DNA of 64,000 bases from Streptomyces naganishii JCM 4654 (GCF_014650575.1 NZ_BMVF01000023.1:1-64000); one strand, 5' to 3'. Numbered from the stretch's first letter, positions 1 to 7,896 are shown. The notes: a model not told the origin generated them from the sequence alone. Translations and numbers: made by a program.

Positions 1-121
1 CTACGACACCGGCGACCGCGGCGACTACCTGCGAGCCATTGTCAGACTCGCATGCGAACGTGAAGACCTGGGCCCCGACTTCAAGGCCTGGCTTCGCCGG
101 TACGCAGCCGAGGAGATGTAA
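1..121 (+). CDS. galU: UTP-glucose-1-phosphate uridylyltransferase, C-terminal end (partial)
   Basis: Only the last 39 codons lie in the window, in the frame starting at base 2 and ending with TAA at 119-121. The peptide begins YDTGDRGDYLRAIVRLA, the characteristic C-terminal segment of bacterial GalU, which makes UDP-glucose from UTP and glucose-1-phosphate in the cytoplasm. The next gene, a MoeA/Glp protein, starts five bases after the stop, so the two are probably cotranscribed. The order galU-moeA-rimJ-membrane protein is conserved in actinobacteria (Rv0993-Rv0996 in M. tuberculosis, from memory), which supports the call despite the short fragment. Confidence 0.85.
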   Translation, partial: YDTGDRGDYLRAIVRLACEREDLGPDFKAWLRRYAAEEM

Positions 122-126
122 CGACG

Positions 127-1449
127 TTGAGCAGCGCCGAGCCCCGCACTCCGGGCCCCGACCACCTCTGGTCGGTGGACGAGCACCTGGCAGACGTCCT
201 CGCCACCGTCCGCCCCCTGGAGCCCATCGAGCTGCAACTGCTCGACGCCCAGGGGTGCGTCCTGGTCGAGGACGTCATGGTGCCCCTGTCCCTGCCGCCG
301 TTCGACAACAGCTCCATGGACGGCTACGCGGTGCGGGTCGCGGACGTCTCGGGCGCGAGCGAGGAGTTCCCGGCGGACCTCGAGGTCGTCGGGGACGTGG
401 CCGCGGGCGCGGCCGACCCCGTCCGGGTCGGGCCGGGCCAGGCCGCCAGGATCATGACCGGCGCCCCGCTGCCGCCCGGCGCGGAGACCGTCGTACCGGT
501 GGAGTGGACCGACGGCGGGCTCGGCGAGGGACCGGTCAGCGGGATGCGCGCCCGCAGCCTGGCCCCCGAGGGCGCCACCGGGCACGTGAGCGTGTACCGC
601 CCGGCCGAGGCCCGCGCGCACGTGCGCGCGAAGGGCGGCGACGTCAAGGCGGGCGACCGCGCCCTGAGCGCGGGCACCGTCCTCGGGCCCCCGCAGATCG
701 CGCTGCTCGCCGCCATCGGCCGCGGGACGGTCCGGGTGCGCCCGCGCCCACGCGTGGTCGTGCTCTCCACCGGCAGCGAACTCGTCCAGCCCGACGAGCA
801 GCTCGGCGGCGGCCAGATCTACGACTCCAACAGCTTCGCCCTGACCGCGGCCGCGCGGGACGCCGGGGCCATCGGCTACCGGGTGGGCGCCGTCGCCGAC
901 GACGCCGACACCCTGCGCTCCACCATCGAGGACCAGCTCGTCCGCGCGGACCTCATGGTCACCACCGGCGGGGTGAGCGTCGGCGCGTACGACGTCGTCA
1001 AGGAGGCGCTGTCCCACGTCGGCGACGAGGACGAGCCGGGCGCCGGGGTGGAGTTCCGCAAGCTCGCCATGCAGCCCGGCAAGCCCCAGGGCTTCGGCAC
1101 GGTCGGGCCCGACCACATCCCGCTGCTGGCCCTGCCCGGCAACCCGGTGTCGTCGTACGTGTCCTTCGAGCTGTTCGTGCGCCCCGCGATCCGCACCCTG
1201 ATGGGCCTTCAGGACGTCCACCGGCCCACCGTCCGGGCGCGGCTGAACGCGGACAAGGCGCTCAGCTCGCCGCGGGGCCGCAGACAGTTCCTGCGCGGAG
1301 CCCACGGCGACGGCGAGGTGACGCCCGTGGGCGGTTCCGGCTCGCATCTGATCGCCGCCCTCGCGCAGGCCGACGCGCTCATCGTCGTACCCGAGGACGT
1401 CGAGACCGTGGAGCCCGGCGCCGAGGTCGAGGTGATCCTGCTCGGCTGA
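127..1449 (+). CDS. moeA: Molybdopterin molybdotransferase, MoeA / gephyrin-like Glp
   Basis: 440 aa with a TTG start five bases after galU. It has full MoeA architecture: an N-terminal domain with DNSSMDGYAVR (about residues 58-68), a central MoaB/Mog-like fold with TGSEL and TTGGVSVGAYD, then LPGNPVSSYVSFELF before the C-terminal beta domain. MoeA inserts molybdate into adenylylated molybdopterin, the last step of Moco synthesis. In Corynebacterium a paralogue of this family, Glp, instead binds FtsZ and the membrane receptor GlpR. A gene for the GlpR/SepX-type membrane protein lies four genes downstream here, so a division role is possible. The following moaC and moaB genes also support a real Moco role. 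Sequence alone does not separate the two functions. Confidence 0.9.
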   Translation: MSSAEPRTPGPDHLWSVDEHLADVLATVRPLEPIELQLLDAQGCVLVEDVMVPLSLPPFDNSSMDGYAVRVADVSGASEEFPADLEVVGDVAAGAADPVRVGPGQAARIMTGAPLPPGAETVVPVEWTDGGLGEGPVSGMRARSLAPEGATGHVSVYRPAEARAHVRAKGGDVKAGDRALSAGTVLGPPQIALLAAIGRGTVRVRPRPRVVVLSTGSELVQPDEQLGGGQIYDSNSFALTAAARDAGAIGYRVGAVADDADTLRSTIEDQLVRADLMVTTGGVSVGAYDVVKEALSHVGDEDEPGAGVEFRKLAMQPGKPQGFGTVGPDHIPLLALPGNPVSSYVSFELFVRPAIRTLMGLQDVHRPTVRARLNADKALSSPRGRRQFLRGAHGDGEVTPVGGSGSHLIAALAQADALIVVPEDVETVEPGAEVEVILLG

Positions 1450-1535
1450 GCGGGCGGGGTTGGCGGTACCGTGTCGCGCACAGCAGGCCCGCGCTCCGCA
1501 CCGCGCCGGGCCCCGACCGGGAGCGCCACACGATC

Positions 1536-2069
1536 ATGACCGTGCCTTCCCGGGGGGAGACCCCCGGATCCCCCGTACCGCCCGCGCAGGACGACGCGCG
1601 GGGCCGGCTGACCCACATCGACGAGGCGGGCGCGGCCCGCATGGTCGACGTGTCCGGCAAGGACGTCACCGCGCGCACCGCGCGCGCCCGCGGCCGCGTC
1701 CTCGTCTCGCCCCGCGTGGTCGAGCTGCTGCGCGGCGAGGGGATGCCCAAGGGTGACGCCCTGGCCACCGCGCGGATCGCCGGGATCATGGGCGCCAAGC
1801 GCACGCCGGACCTCATCCCGCTGTGCCACCCGTTGTCGGTGTCGGGTGTGAAACTGGACCTGTCGGTCGCGGACGACGCCGTGGAGATCACGGCCACCGT
1901 GCGGACGACGGACCGCACGGGCGTGGAGATGGAGGCGCTCACCGCGGTCAGCGTCGCCGCGCTCACCGTGATCGACATGGTCAAGGCGGTCGACAAGAGG
2001 GCGGTCATCACGGACGTACGGGTGGAGGAGAAGACGGGCGGCAAGTCCGGCGACTGGAGCCGGACATGA
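1536..2069 (+). CDS. moaC: Cyclic pyranopterin monophosphate synthase MoaC
   Basis: 177 aa from the ATG at 1536. Family signatures are present: LTHIDEAGAARMVDVSGKD at the N terminus, then KRTPDLIPLCHPL and TGVEMEALTAVSVAALTVID. These include the conserved Lys/His/Glu residues that MoaC uses to convert the MoaA product into cyclic pyranopterin monophosphate. The reading frame is open far upstream, but homology begins only near residue 20 of this version. Its stop overlaps the start of the next gene (ATGA at 2066-2069), giving translational coupling with moaB. It is cytoplasmic and works in the second half of step one of Moco synthesis. Confidence 0.92.
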   Translation: MTVPSRGETPGSPVPPAQDDARGRLTHIDEAGAARMVDVSGKDVTARTARARGRVLVSPRVVELLRGEGMPKGDALATARIAGIMGAKRTPDLIPLCHPLSVSGVKLDLSVADDAVEITATVRTTDRTGVEMEALTAVSVAALTVIDMVKAVDKRAVITDVRVEEKTGGKSGDWSRT

Positions 2070-2566
2070 CCTACCGCGCACTGGTGGTCACCGCCTCCAA
2101 CCGGGCGGCGGCGGGCGTCTACGAGGACCGGGGCGGCCCGCTGATCGCCGACGCCCTCGAGCGGTTCGGATTCCTCGTCGACGGCCCCCGCGTCGTGCCG
2201 GACGGCGACCCGGTGCGCGCCGAACTGCGCGCGGCCGTCGAGAGCGGTTACGACGCCGTGGTCACCACCGGCGGCACCGGCGTCTCGCCCACCGACCGCA
2301 CGCCCGAGGCGACCCGCGAGGTCATCGAGTACGAGGTGCCGGGCATCGCGGAGGCGATCAGGGCCTACGGCCGGGACAAGGTGCCCACCGCCGCGCTGTC
2401 GCGGGGCCTTGCCGGGGTGGCCGGGCGGACCCTGATCGTCAATCTGCCGGGCTCCACCGGCGGGGTGAAGGACGGCCTCGCGGTGCTGGAGCCCCTCCTG
2501 ACGCACGCCGTGGACCAGATCCGCGGCGGCGACCACCCCGGATCCGGCGCGGGGGGTGCGAGCTGA
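2066..2566 (+). CDS. moaB: Molybdopterin adenylyltransferase family (MoaB/Mog)
   Basis: 166 aa, starting at the ATG that overlaps the moaC stop. The MoCF-binding fold is clear: VVTASNRAAAGVYEDRGGP, TTGGTGVSPTDRTPEAT and LPGSTGGVKDGL. The family adenylylates molybdopterin (Mog) or is the MoaB variant whose role varies among bacteria. With moeA and moaC on the same transcript, adenylyl-molybdopterin synthesis is the simplest role, feeding the MoeA reaction. MoaB and MogA cannot be told apart reliably from sequence alone. The last few codons are Gly/Ser-rich and lie outside the domain. Confidence 0.88.
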   Translation: MTYRALVVTASNRAAAGVYEDRGGPLIADALERFGFLVDGPRVVPDGDPVRAELRAAVESGYDAVVTTGGTGVSPTDRTPEATREVIEYEVPGIAEAIRAYGRDKVPTAALSRGLAGVAGRTLIVNLPGSTGGVKDGLAVLEPLLTHAVDQIRGGDHPGSGAGGAS

Positions 2567-2583
2567 ACACCCCGTCGTGGCCC

Positions 2584-3219
2584 GTGGTGCTCGCTGAGGG
2601 CGCGGTCGTCCTGAGGCCGATAAAGCTGCGCGACCAGCGGGTCTGGCGCGAGGTCAACCGGCGCAACCGGGACTGGCTCAGACCCTGGGAGGCGACCATC
2701 CCGCCGCCCACGCCCGGCGGCCCCCTCACACACCGGCCGACGTACCGGCAGATGGTGCGGCACCTGCGTTCCGAGGCGCACGCCGGCCGGATGCTGCCGT
2801 TCGTCATCGAGTACGAGGGGCGTCTCGTCGGGCAGTTGACGGTCGCCGGGATCACCTGGGGCTCGATGTGCTCGGGCCACATCGGCTACTGGGTGGACGA
2901 GTCGGTGGCCGGCCGCGGGGTGATGCCCACGGCGGTGGCACTGGTCGTGGACCACTGTTTCCGCACCGTCGGACTGCACCGCATCGAGGTCTGCATTCGC
3001 CCCGAGAACAGGCCGAGCCGCCGGGTCGTGGAGAAACTCGGATTCCGCGAGGAGGGGCTGCGGCCGCGTTATCTCCACATCGACGGAGCCTGGCGCGACC
3101 ACCTGGTCTTCGCACTCACCGCGGAAGAGGTGCCCGAGGGACTGCTGAACCGCTGGCGCCGCAGCCGGCCGCGCGACTCCGAGAACAGCCAGGGGAATCC
3201 CGCGCGCCCCGGAAATTGA
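2584..3219 (+). CDS. GNAT N-acetyltransferase, RimJ-type
   Basis: 211 aa GNAT protein. It opens with VVLRPIKLRDQRVWREVNRRN, has the acetyl-CoA binding region IGYWVDESVAGRGVMPTAVA and the C-terminal block RPENRPSRRVVEKLGFREEG. These are typical of the RimJ/RimL branch that acetylates protein N-termini or small amines; the substrate is not visible. The GTG at 2584 is used here. A CTG at 2563 overlapping the moaB stop is in frame and would add seven residues, so the true start is uncertain. The same acetyltransferase sits between moeA and the membrane protein gene in mycobacteria and corynebacteria, so the linkage is old. Confidence 0.85.
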   Translation: MVLAEGAVVLRPIKLRDQRVWREVNRRNRDWLRPWEATIPPPTPGGPLTHRPTYRQMVRHLRSEAHAGRMLPFVIEYEGRLVGQLTVAGITWGSMCSGHIGYWVDESVAGRGVMPTAVALVVDHCFRTVGLHRIEVCIRPENRPSRRVVEKLGFREEGLRPRYLHIDGAWRDHLVFALTAEEVPEGLLNRWRRSRPRDSENSQGNPARPGN

Positions 3220-3373
3220 ATAAGTGTTCGAAAATGATCGTCCCGAGATCCGGGTGCGATCGTCTTCGACTCATTGAATTCGCCGCCTTGACGGGCTGTT
3301 GATCGCATCGGTCGCAAAAAAAGTTCGAAATATCAGCCGGATCGTGCGACACACCGGCCCAATTGGCAGATGG

Positions 3374-3404
3374 CCTCACGCAAACCCCTCTACCGTGTGA
3401 GGCG
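3374..3404 (+). promoter_or_regulatory. Probable sepX promoter with inverted repeat, leaderless start
   Basis: A TACCGT hexamer (3391-3396) lies seven bases before the sepX GTG at 3404, the spacing of a leaderless transcript. An inverted repeat, CCTCAC (3374-3379) and GTGAGG (3397-3402), brackets this -10 region. The preceding intergenic stretch from 3220 is locally AT-richer than its neighbours. That sepX has its own promoter, separate from the Moco operon, is inference. Confidence 0.4.
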
Positions 3405-4858
3405 TGAGCAGCAGCGGCCTCATCTACGCAGTCATCGTCGGGGCCTGGGCCGCCTACTTGGTGCCGATGTGGCTCCGTAGGCAGGACGAGCTGAACGAGG
3501 CCCGTCCGACGGAACGCTTCAGCACCGCCATCCGGCTGCTGTCCGGACGGGCGGGTATGGAGCGCCGGTACGCCAGGGACCTGCGGGCGCGCTCCGCCGA
3601 GGAGGGGGAGTCCAGCGCCGTGGAACCGGACGCCGTCACCGACTCGGTGGACGTCCGGGCCTTCGCCGTGCCCCCGGCCCGGGAGCGGGAGCGCGAGCAG
3701 GCGCCGGCGCACCCGCCGCAGGACCGGCCGGAAACCGCCCGCGAGCAGGCGGCGGCCCGCGACGCACGTGAACAGGCGGCGGCCCGCGACGCACGGGAAC
3801 AGGCGGCGGCCCGCGACGCACGGGAACAGGCGGCGGCCCGCGACGCACGTGAACAGGCGGCGGCCCGCGACGCACGGGAACAGCGCGAGCAGCGCGGCCG
3901 GGCGGCCGACGGCAGGCAGGGCCAGGGGCGCGCCCAGGGCTCCCGGCCCCCGGCGGCGGTCCCGGCCCAGGGCACCGCTTCCCGCAGGGTGACCTCCGAG
4001 GTCCCCGCGTCCTCCGCCAACCCCTCTACCGCCCCCGACCGCCGACGCGTTCCCGCCGCCCGGCGCGCGCCCGGCGCGGAGGCGGCCGCCGCGCGCGCCC
4101 GGCGCTCCAAGGTCCTCGCGCGCCGTCGGCGCACCACCGTCGTACTGTTCCTCGCCTTCACCGTCGGCGCGATCGTCGCCGCGGTCGGCGGGCTCGCGTT
4201 CCTGTGGGCCCCCGCCGTGCCGGCCGTGATGCTCAGCGCGTACATCGCGTATCTGCGCGCCCAGGAACGGCGCCGCTTCGCCTACCAGATGGACCGCCGC
4301 CGCGCCGAGGTCGCCGCCCAGCGGCTGCGCGAGAACCGGCACCAGCCGCGCCGGCGCACGCCCCTGGACCCGGCCGCCGACGAACCGGACGCCGGTCCCG
4401 AACCGGAGACCGACCCCGGCCTCGCCGCGCTCGCCGCCGACCGGCGCGCCCTGGTCGAGCAGACCGACCACGCCGAGTGGCTGGACCAGCAGCGCGAGCG
4501 CCGCAGCCGCCCCGGCCAGGGCGACAGCTGGGACCCGGTGCCGGTGCCGCTGCCCACCTACGTGACCGCGCCGGTCGCCCCGCGCGCCACCCCCGACGTG
4601 GACCTGGGGGCGCCGGACGCCTGGAGCTCGGCCCGCTCGTCCTCCGTCGTGCCGGAGCAGGAGGCGGCCCCGGCCGCCGAGGAGCCGCCGCACGCCGGGC
4701 AGCACGCCGAGCCGCCCGCCTACGACGACAGGCCCGGCGCCGACGGCCGCACCGACGCCCGCCGCGCCGCCTCCGCCCGCCGCTCCCGCGAGCGCGGCCG
4801 GACCCCGCTGTTCGACCAGTACGAGGACGGCGACCGCCCCCGCGCGGCCAACGAGTGA
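3404..4858 (+). CDS. sepX: Actinobacterial divisome membrane protein SepX (GlpR-like)
   Basis: 484 aa, GTG start. An N-terminal TM segment (residues 5-23, LIYAVIVGAWAAYLVPMWL) is followed directly by RRQDELNEARPTERFSTAI and a long charged Ala/Arg/Glu-rich region. A central hydrophobic hairpin (about 243-283) precedes a second disordered, acidic, Pro-rich tail. This matches the Streptomyces septation protein SepX and the corynebacterial Glp receptor GlpR, a membrane protein tied to FtsZ function. Residues 114-158 are five tandem copies of EQAAARDAR, likely a coiled or helical linker. The position downstream of moeA/glp and a RimJ-like gene supports the assignment. It is named from recall of family features, not from a search. 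Confidence 0.8.
   Translation: MSSSGLIYAVIVGAWAAYLVPMWLRRQDELNEARPTERFSTAIRLLSGRAGMERRYARDLRARSAEEGESSAVEPDAVTDSVDVRAFAVPPAREREREQAPAHPPQDRPETAREQAAARDAREQAAARDAREQAAARDAREQAAARDAREQAAARDAREQREQRGRAADGRQGQGRAQGSRPPAAVPAQGTASRRVTSEVPASSANPSTAPDRRRVPAARRAPGAEAAAARARRSKVLARRRRTTVVLFLAFTVGAIVAAVGGLAFLWAPAVPAVMLSAYIAYLRAQERRRFAYQMDRRRAEVAAQRLRENRHQPRRRTPLDPAADEPDAGPEPETDPGLAALAADRRALVEQTDHAEWLDQQRERRSRPGQGDSWDPVPVPLPTYVTAPVAPRATPDVDLGAPDAWSSARSSSVVPEQEAAPAAEEPPHAGQHAEPPAYDDRPGADGRTDARRAASARRSRERGRTPLFDQYEDGDRPRAANE
3743..3877 (+). repeat. Five tandem 27-bp repeats inside sepX
   Basis: Units start at 3743, 3770, 3797, 3824 and 3851. Each encodes EQAAARDAR, and the copies differ only at the first and last codons (GAG/GAA, CGT/CGG). 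A degenerate remnant (EQREQR) follows. Such near-identical in-frame repeats suggest recent slippage or unequal crossing over. Copy number probably varies between strains. Confidence 0.95.
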
Positions 4859-4932
4859 TCCCCGCCCCTGACCAGCCCGGGTACGGATTTCCAACCACCC
4901 GGACGGGGATGCTAGAGTTTCACTCGTTGCAA

Positions 4933-5006
4933 GGGCCTGTGGCGCAGTCCGGTAGCGCACCTCGTTCGCATCGAGGGGGCCAGGGGTTCAAATCCCCTCA
5001 GGTCCA
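4933..5006 (+). tRNA. tRNA-Ala (anticodon CGC)
   Basis: The cloverleaf folds by eye: acceptor GGGCCTG/CAGGTCC, D arm GCGCAGTCCGGTAGCGC, anticodon stem CCTCG/CGAGG with loop TTCGCAT (anticodon CGC), T arm AGGGG-TTCAAAT-CCCCT, discriminator A. Acceptor pair 3-70 is G-T, the G3:U70 identity element of alanine tRNA. CCA is not encoded. A plausible -10 (TAGAGT, 4913-4918) precedes it. Confidence 0.95.
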
Positions 5007-5013
5007 CGCAGCT

Positions 5014-5048
5014 CGAAGCCCCCGTCGGGAAAACTGACGGGGGCTTCG
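5014..5048 (+). terminator. Intrinsic-type terminator after tRNA-Ala
   Basis: The arms CGAAGCCCCCGTC (5014-5026) and GACGGGGGCTTCG (5036-5048) form a perfect 13-bp stem with a nine-base loop, eight bases after the tRNA end. There is no strong U tract, as is usual in Streptomyces. Confidence 0.85.
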
Positions 5049-5113
5049 ACATGTTCGGCCTCGTCCGAAGCCGAAGCCCCGGCCGAAGCCGAGGGCCTAG
5101 GCCAGGGCTTCGG

Positions 5114-5599
5114 TTACAGCTTCTTCGCGAAGCACATGCTCGACTCGTACTCCCGGTAGTAGCCGAACTTGACGCACGGTTCGTAGCCGCTGGAGGTGTA
5201 GAGGGCGATGGCCTCCGGCTGCTGGTCGCCGGTTTCCAGGACCATGCGGCGGCGGCCGGCGGCGCGGGCGTCCTCCTCCAGCGCGGCGAGCATCCGGCGC
5301 GCGAGCCCGCGGCCGCGCATCTGCGCGATCACGAACATGCGCTTGAGCTCGGCGTCGCCGTCCTCGTTGCCCTCCTCGTTGCGGTCCTGGCTGCGCCAGC
5401 CGCCGGTGGCCACCGGGGTGCCGTCCTCGTCGTAGGCGATCAGGTAGACGCCGTGGGGCGGCCGGAACTCGGCCGGGTCCAGGGGGGTGGCGTCGCCGCC
5501 GTCGCCGTAGCGGACGTGGTATTCGGCCTGGACCTCGTCGTTCAGCTTGACGGCGTCCGGGTGGTCGAAGGGAACAGGGCGCAAAATCATGTTGGGCAC
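5114..5599 (-). CDS. GNAT family N-acetyltransferase
   Basis: 161 aa with the GNAT core: VYLIAYDEDGTPVATGGWR (beta strands 2-4), then LKRMFVIAQMRGRGLARRML, the acetyl-CoA pyrophosphate loop (R/Q-x-x-G-x-G/A), then VLETGDQQPEAIALYTSSGY. The GTG at 5599 gives the longest form; an ATG at 5590 would give a product three residues shorter. It is divergent from xth across 83 bp. The substrate cannot be inferred. Confidence 0.85.
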   Translation of the reverse strand: MPNMILRPVPFDHPDAVKLNDEVQAEYHVRYGDGGDATPLDPAEFRPPHGVYLIAYDEDGTPVATGGWRSQDRNEEGNEDGDAELKRMFVIAQMRGRGLARRMLAALEEDARAAGRRRMVLETGDQQPEAIALYTSSGYEPCVKFGYYREYESSMCFAKKL

Positions 5600-5682
5600 C
5601 GTATATCAATGCAATCGGTAACGGGAGAGCGGGACAATGGTCTCTTACGAGGCCCCGTCCAGTGTGCCGGTAAAGTGCCCGC

Positions 5683-6486
5683 GTGCTGACTGTGACCTCC
5701 GCCAATGTGAACGGGCTGCGCGCCGCCGCCAGGAAGGGCTTCGTGGAGTGGCTCGCGGGGACCGGCGCCGACGTGCTGTGCCTCCAGGAGGTGCGCGCCG
5801 AGCCGCACCAGCTGCCCGAGCAGGTGCGCGCCCCCGAGGGCTGGCACGTCGTGCACGCGCCCGCCGCCGCCAAGGGCCGCGCCGGCGTCTCCCTCTACAC
5901 CCGCCGCGAGCCGGACCGGGTCCGGATCGGCTTCGGGTCCTCGGAGTTCGACGCGAGCGGCCGTTACGTCGAGGCGGACCTGCCCGGGGTCACGGTCGCC
6001 TCCCTCTACCTCCCCTCCGGTGAGGTGGGCACCGAGCGCCAGGACGAGAAGGCGCGGTTCATGGGCGAGTTCCTCGGCCACCTCAAGGAGCTGCGCGAGC
6101 GGGCCGCCGCCGACGGCCGCGAGGTACTCGTCTGCGGCGACTGGAACATCGCCCACCAGAGGGCCGACCTGAAGAACTGGCGCGGCAACACCAAGAACTC
6201 CGGCTTCCTGCCGGAGGAACGCGCCTGGCTCACGCGCGTGCTCACCCCCGAGGACGGCGGCTACGTCGACGTCGTACGCGCCCTGCACCCGGACACCGAG
6301 GGACCGTACACCTGGTGGTCGTACCGGGGGCGGGCGTTCGACAACGATTCGGGATGGAGAATCGATCTCGCCGTGGCGACGCCCGGGCTCGCTCAGCGTG
6401 CGGTCAAGGCGATCGTGGAGCGAGCGGCCAGCCATGCAGAGCGGTGGTCGGACCACGCCCCGGTGACCGTGATCTTCGCGATGTGA
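5683..6486 (+). CDS. xth: Exodeoxyribonuclease III
   Basis: 267 aa of the ExoIII/APE1 endonuclease-exonuclease-phosphatase fold: TSANVNGLRAA at the N terminus, LCLQEVRAE (metal-binding Glu), CGDWNIAHQ (catalytic Asp/Asn) and the C-terminal WSDHAPV with catalytic Asp-His. It acts on AP sites and 3' ends in base excision repair. The GTG start at 5683 lies nine bases after a TAAAGT -10 candidate, so the mRNA may be leaderless. The last 46 codons (from about 6346) are compositionally odd: nine end in A or T, against eight in the preceding 221. A serine recombinase gene lies just beyond, which suggests a rewritten 3' end at an attachment site. Confidence 0.93.
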   Translation: MLTVTSANVNGLRAAARKGFVEWLAGTGADVLCLQEVRAEPHQLPEQVRAPEGWHVVHAPAAAKGRAGVSLYTRREPDRVRIGFGSSEFDASGRYVEADLPGVTVASLYLPSGEVGTERQDEKARFMGEFLGHLKELRERAAADGREVLVCGDWNIAHQRADLKNWRGNTKNSGFLPEERAWLTRVLTPEDGGYVDVVRALHPDTEGPYTWWSYRGRAFDNDSGWRIDLAVATPGLAQRAVKAIVERAASHAERWSDHAPVTVIFAM

Positions 6487-6490
6487 CGCT

Positions 6491-6537
6491 GACCGCGCGG
6501 GAGGCCCTGCCGGCAGGTGCTGCTCTCCCGTGCGGTC
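6491..6537. terminator. Bidirectional hairpin between xth and the recombinase
   Basis: GACCGC-g-CGGGAG (6491-6503) pairs with CTCCCG-t-GCGGTC (6525-6537), with CCTGCCGGCAGG folding in the loop. An outer pair, GCTGAC (6488) and GTCAGC (6549), extends it to the recombinase stop codon. It is well placed to end both convergent transcripts. Confidence 0.7.
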
Positions 6538-6549
6538 TCGTCGGTCAGC

Positions 6550-7896
6550 TCAGTGGTCCCACCGGCTGTCGCTCGGTTCTCCGATGGTGAAGGTCAGGCG
6601 TGCGGTGTCCGGCCCATGGTTGCGTTCGGGCCCGCCGCCGCGTCGGCCCTTGGCGGCCGTTACGCGGACTCCGTCGCGGAGCAGGCCCTCGCGGACTGCT
6701 CTCCCGTCCTTCCCCGTCGCTTGGTGGTAGCGGTCGAGCGTGTACCGCTCGAGCCAGTCGGAGCGCATCCCCGCAGGTGCGGGGCACACCTCACCGCGAG
6801 CGGTCGCTCGGCACAGGTAGTCGCCGTACGCGTAGCCCTTGCGCGCGGCGAAGTACATGCGTCCGCCGCACCCTTGGCAGTGCGCCACGCCGATGAGCAA
6901 GGCAGTCGTTCGACGCCTCGGGCGGTGGGTCCCGTTGGAGCGGGCCCGCAAAGTGACCTGTAAGGCGTCGAACTCGGCATCGGAGAGCAGCGGACGGCCG
7001 ATGAGCACGGGCGCACCCAGTTCATCGCGGACGGTCTGGCCACCATGGGTGCGGTGGCCCATCAAGGTCGGGCTGCGCAGCACCTTGGACAGGGTGCCGG
7101 ACGTCCACCGGAAGCGGTCGAAGTCGCGCCCGTGGCGGCGGCCCCCCATGGAGCGCCCCTGGAGCTGGGCATGGCGGTCCCGAGGGACGGGCACGCCCTG
7201 CTCGTTGAGGTCGCGCGCGATGGCGAGCAGCGACCGTCCCGATTCCACATCGCTCACGATCGACCGCACGAGGGGGGCGGTATCGGGGTCGGGAGCCAGG
7301 CACCACCCGCTTCCCGAAGGATGAGGTGCCTTCCGGTATCCGAAGGGCACCAGCCCACCGCCGTAGCGACCGGTCTCGCGCAGGGCCGCGTGGGCGCTGG
7401 TGAGGCGCGCGGAGATGGTCTCCGCCTCCTGCTGGGCGTCGCGGGCCAGGTCCACGCAGCGTTGGACGACGGAGTCGCCTGAGAGAGGTGTCATCACCAG
7501 CGGAAAACCGTCCTCGGGCATCCCGAAGACGAGAATTCGGCCGTGCCGGCGAGCCCATGCGATCAACTCGGTCATGTGTTGAACGGAGCGCACCGCACGG
7601 TCGACGTGCGACCAGACGTCAGCCTCGTACGCGTGGGGTCGTTGCAGCCACGGTGAGAGGGCCGGCCTTTCGAACGGAGATGTCTTACGTGCCGAGACGC
7701 CGACGTCCGAGGCTTCGGCGATCAGAGTGAAGCGGAGTTGGTCGGCGCAGCGCCGGACGGCGGAGCGCTGCCGGCCGGGTGATGTTGTCACACTGGTGGC
7801 GCAGCTCAGACGCAGAGCTGCCAACGCCCGGAGCGGACGGGCGCGGAGCGGGTCGAAGCAAGCGGGAAGGGCCGAGAGCGGGCTACGCTCGGGCAT
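6550..7896 (-). CDS. Large serine recombinase / integrase, solo
   Basis: 448 aa. The resolvase domain (about 25-170) carries the likely nucleophile Ser31 in ALRLSCATSVTTSP, and Arg100/Arg103 in HVDRAVRS. The recombinase domain follows (about 178-330, GGGLVPFGYRKAP, then RWTSGTLSKVLRSPTLMG). A zinc ribbon uses C340, C343, C362 and C371. The end is short, without the long coiled coil of phiC31- or Bxb1-type integrases. The ATG at 7896 has a good AAGGAG site. Active residues look intact. No phage, transfer or excisionase genes accompany it; it sits alone between xth and a MerR gene. It may be the last remnant of an integrative element, or a stand-alone recombinase. Confidence 0.9.
   Translation of the reverse strand: MPERSPLSALPACFDPLRARPLRALAALRLSCATSVTTSPGRQRSAVRRCADQLRFTLIAEASDVGVSARKTSPFERPALSPWLQRPHAYEADVWSHVDRAVRSVQHMTELIAWARRHGRILVFGMPEDGFPLVMTPLSGDSVVQRCVDLARDAQQEAETISARLTSAHAALRETGRYGGGLVPFGYRKAPHPSGSGWCLAPDPDTAPLVRSIVSDVESGRSLLAIARDLNEQGVPVPRDRHAQLQGRSMGGRRHGRDFDRFRWTSGTLSKVLRSPTLMGHRTHGGQTVRDELGAPVLIGRPLLSDAEFDALQVTLRARSNGTHRPRRRTTALLIGVAHCQGCGGRMYFAARKGYAYGDYLCRATARGEVCPAPAGMRSDWLERYTLDRYHQATGKDGRAVREGLLRDGVRVTAAKGRRGGGPERNHGPDTARLTFTIGEPSDSRWDH

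Noticed and set aside
3743..3877. CRISPR or satellite DNA.
   Set aside because: Repeats are in frame within sepX, with no spacers.
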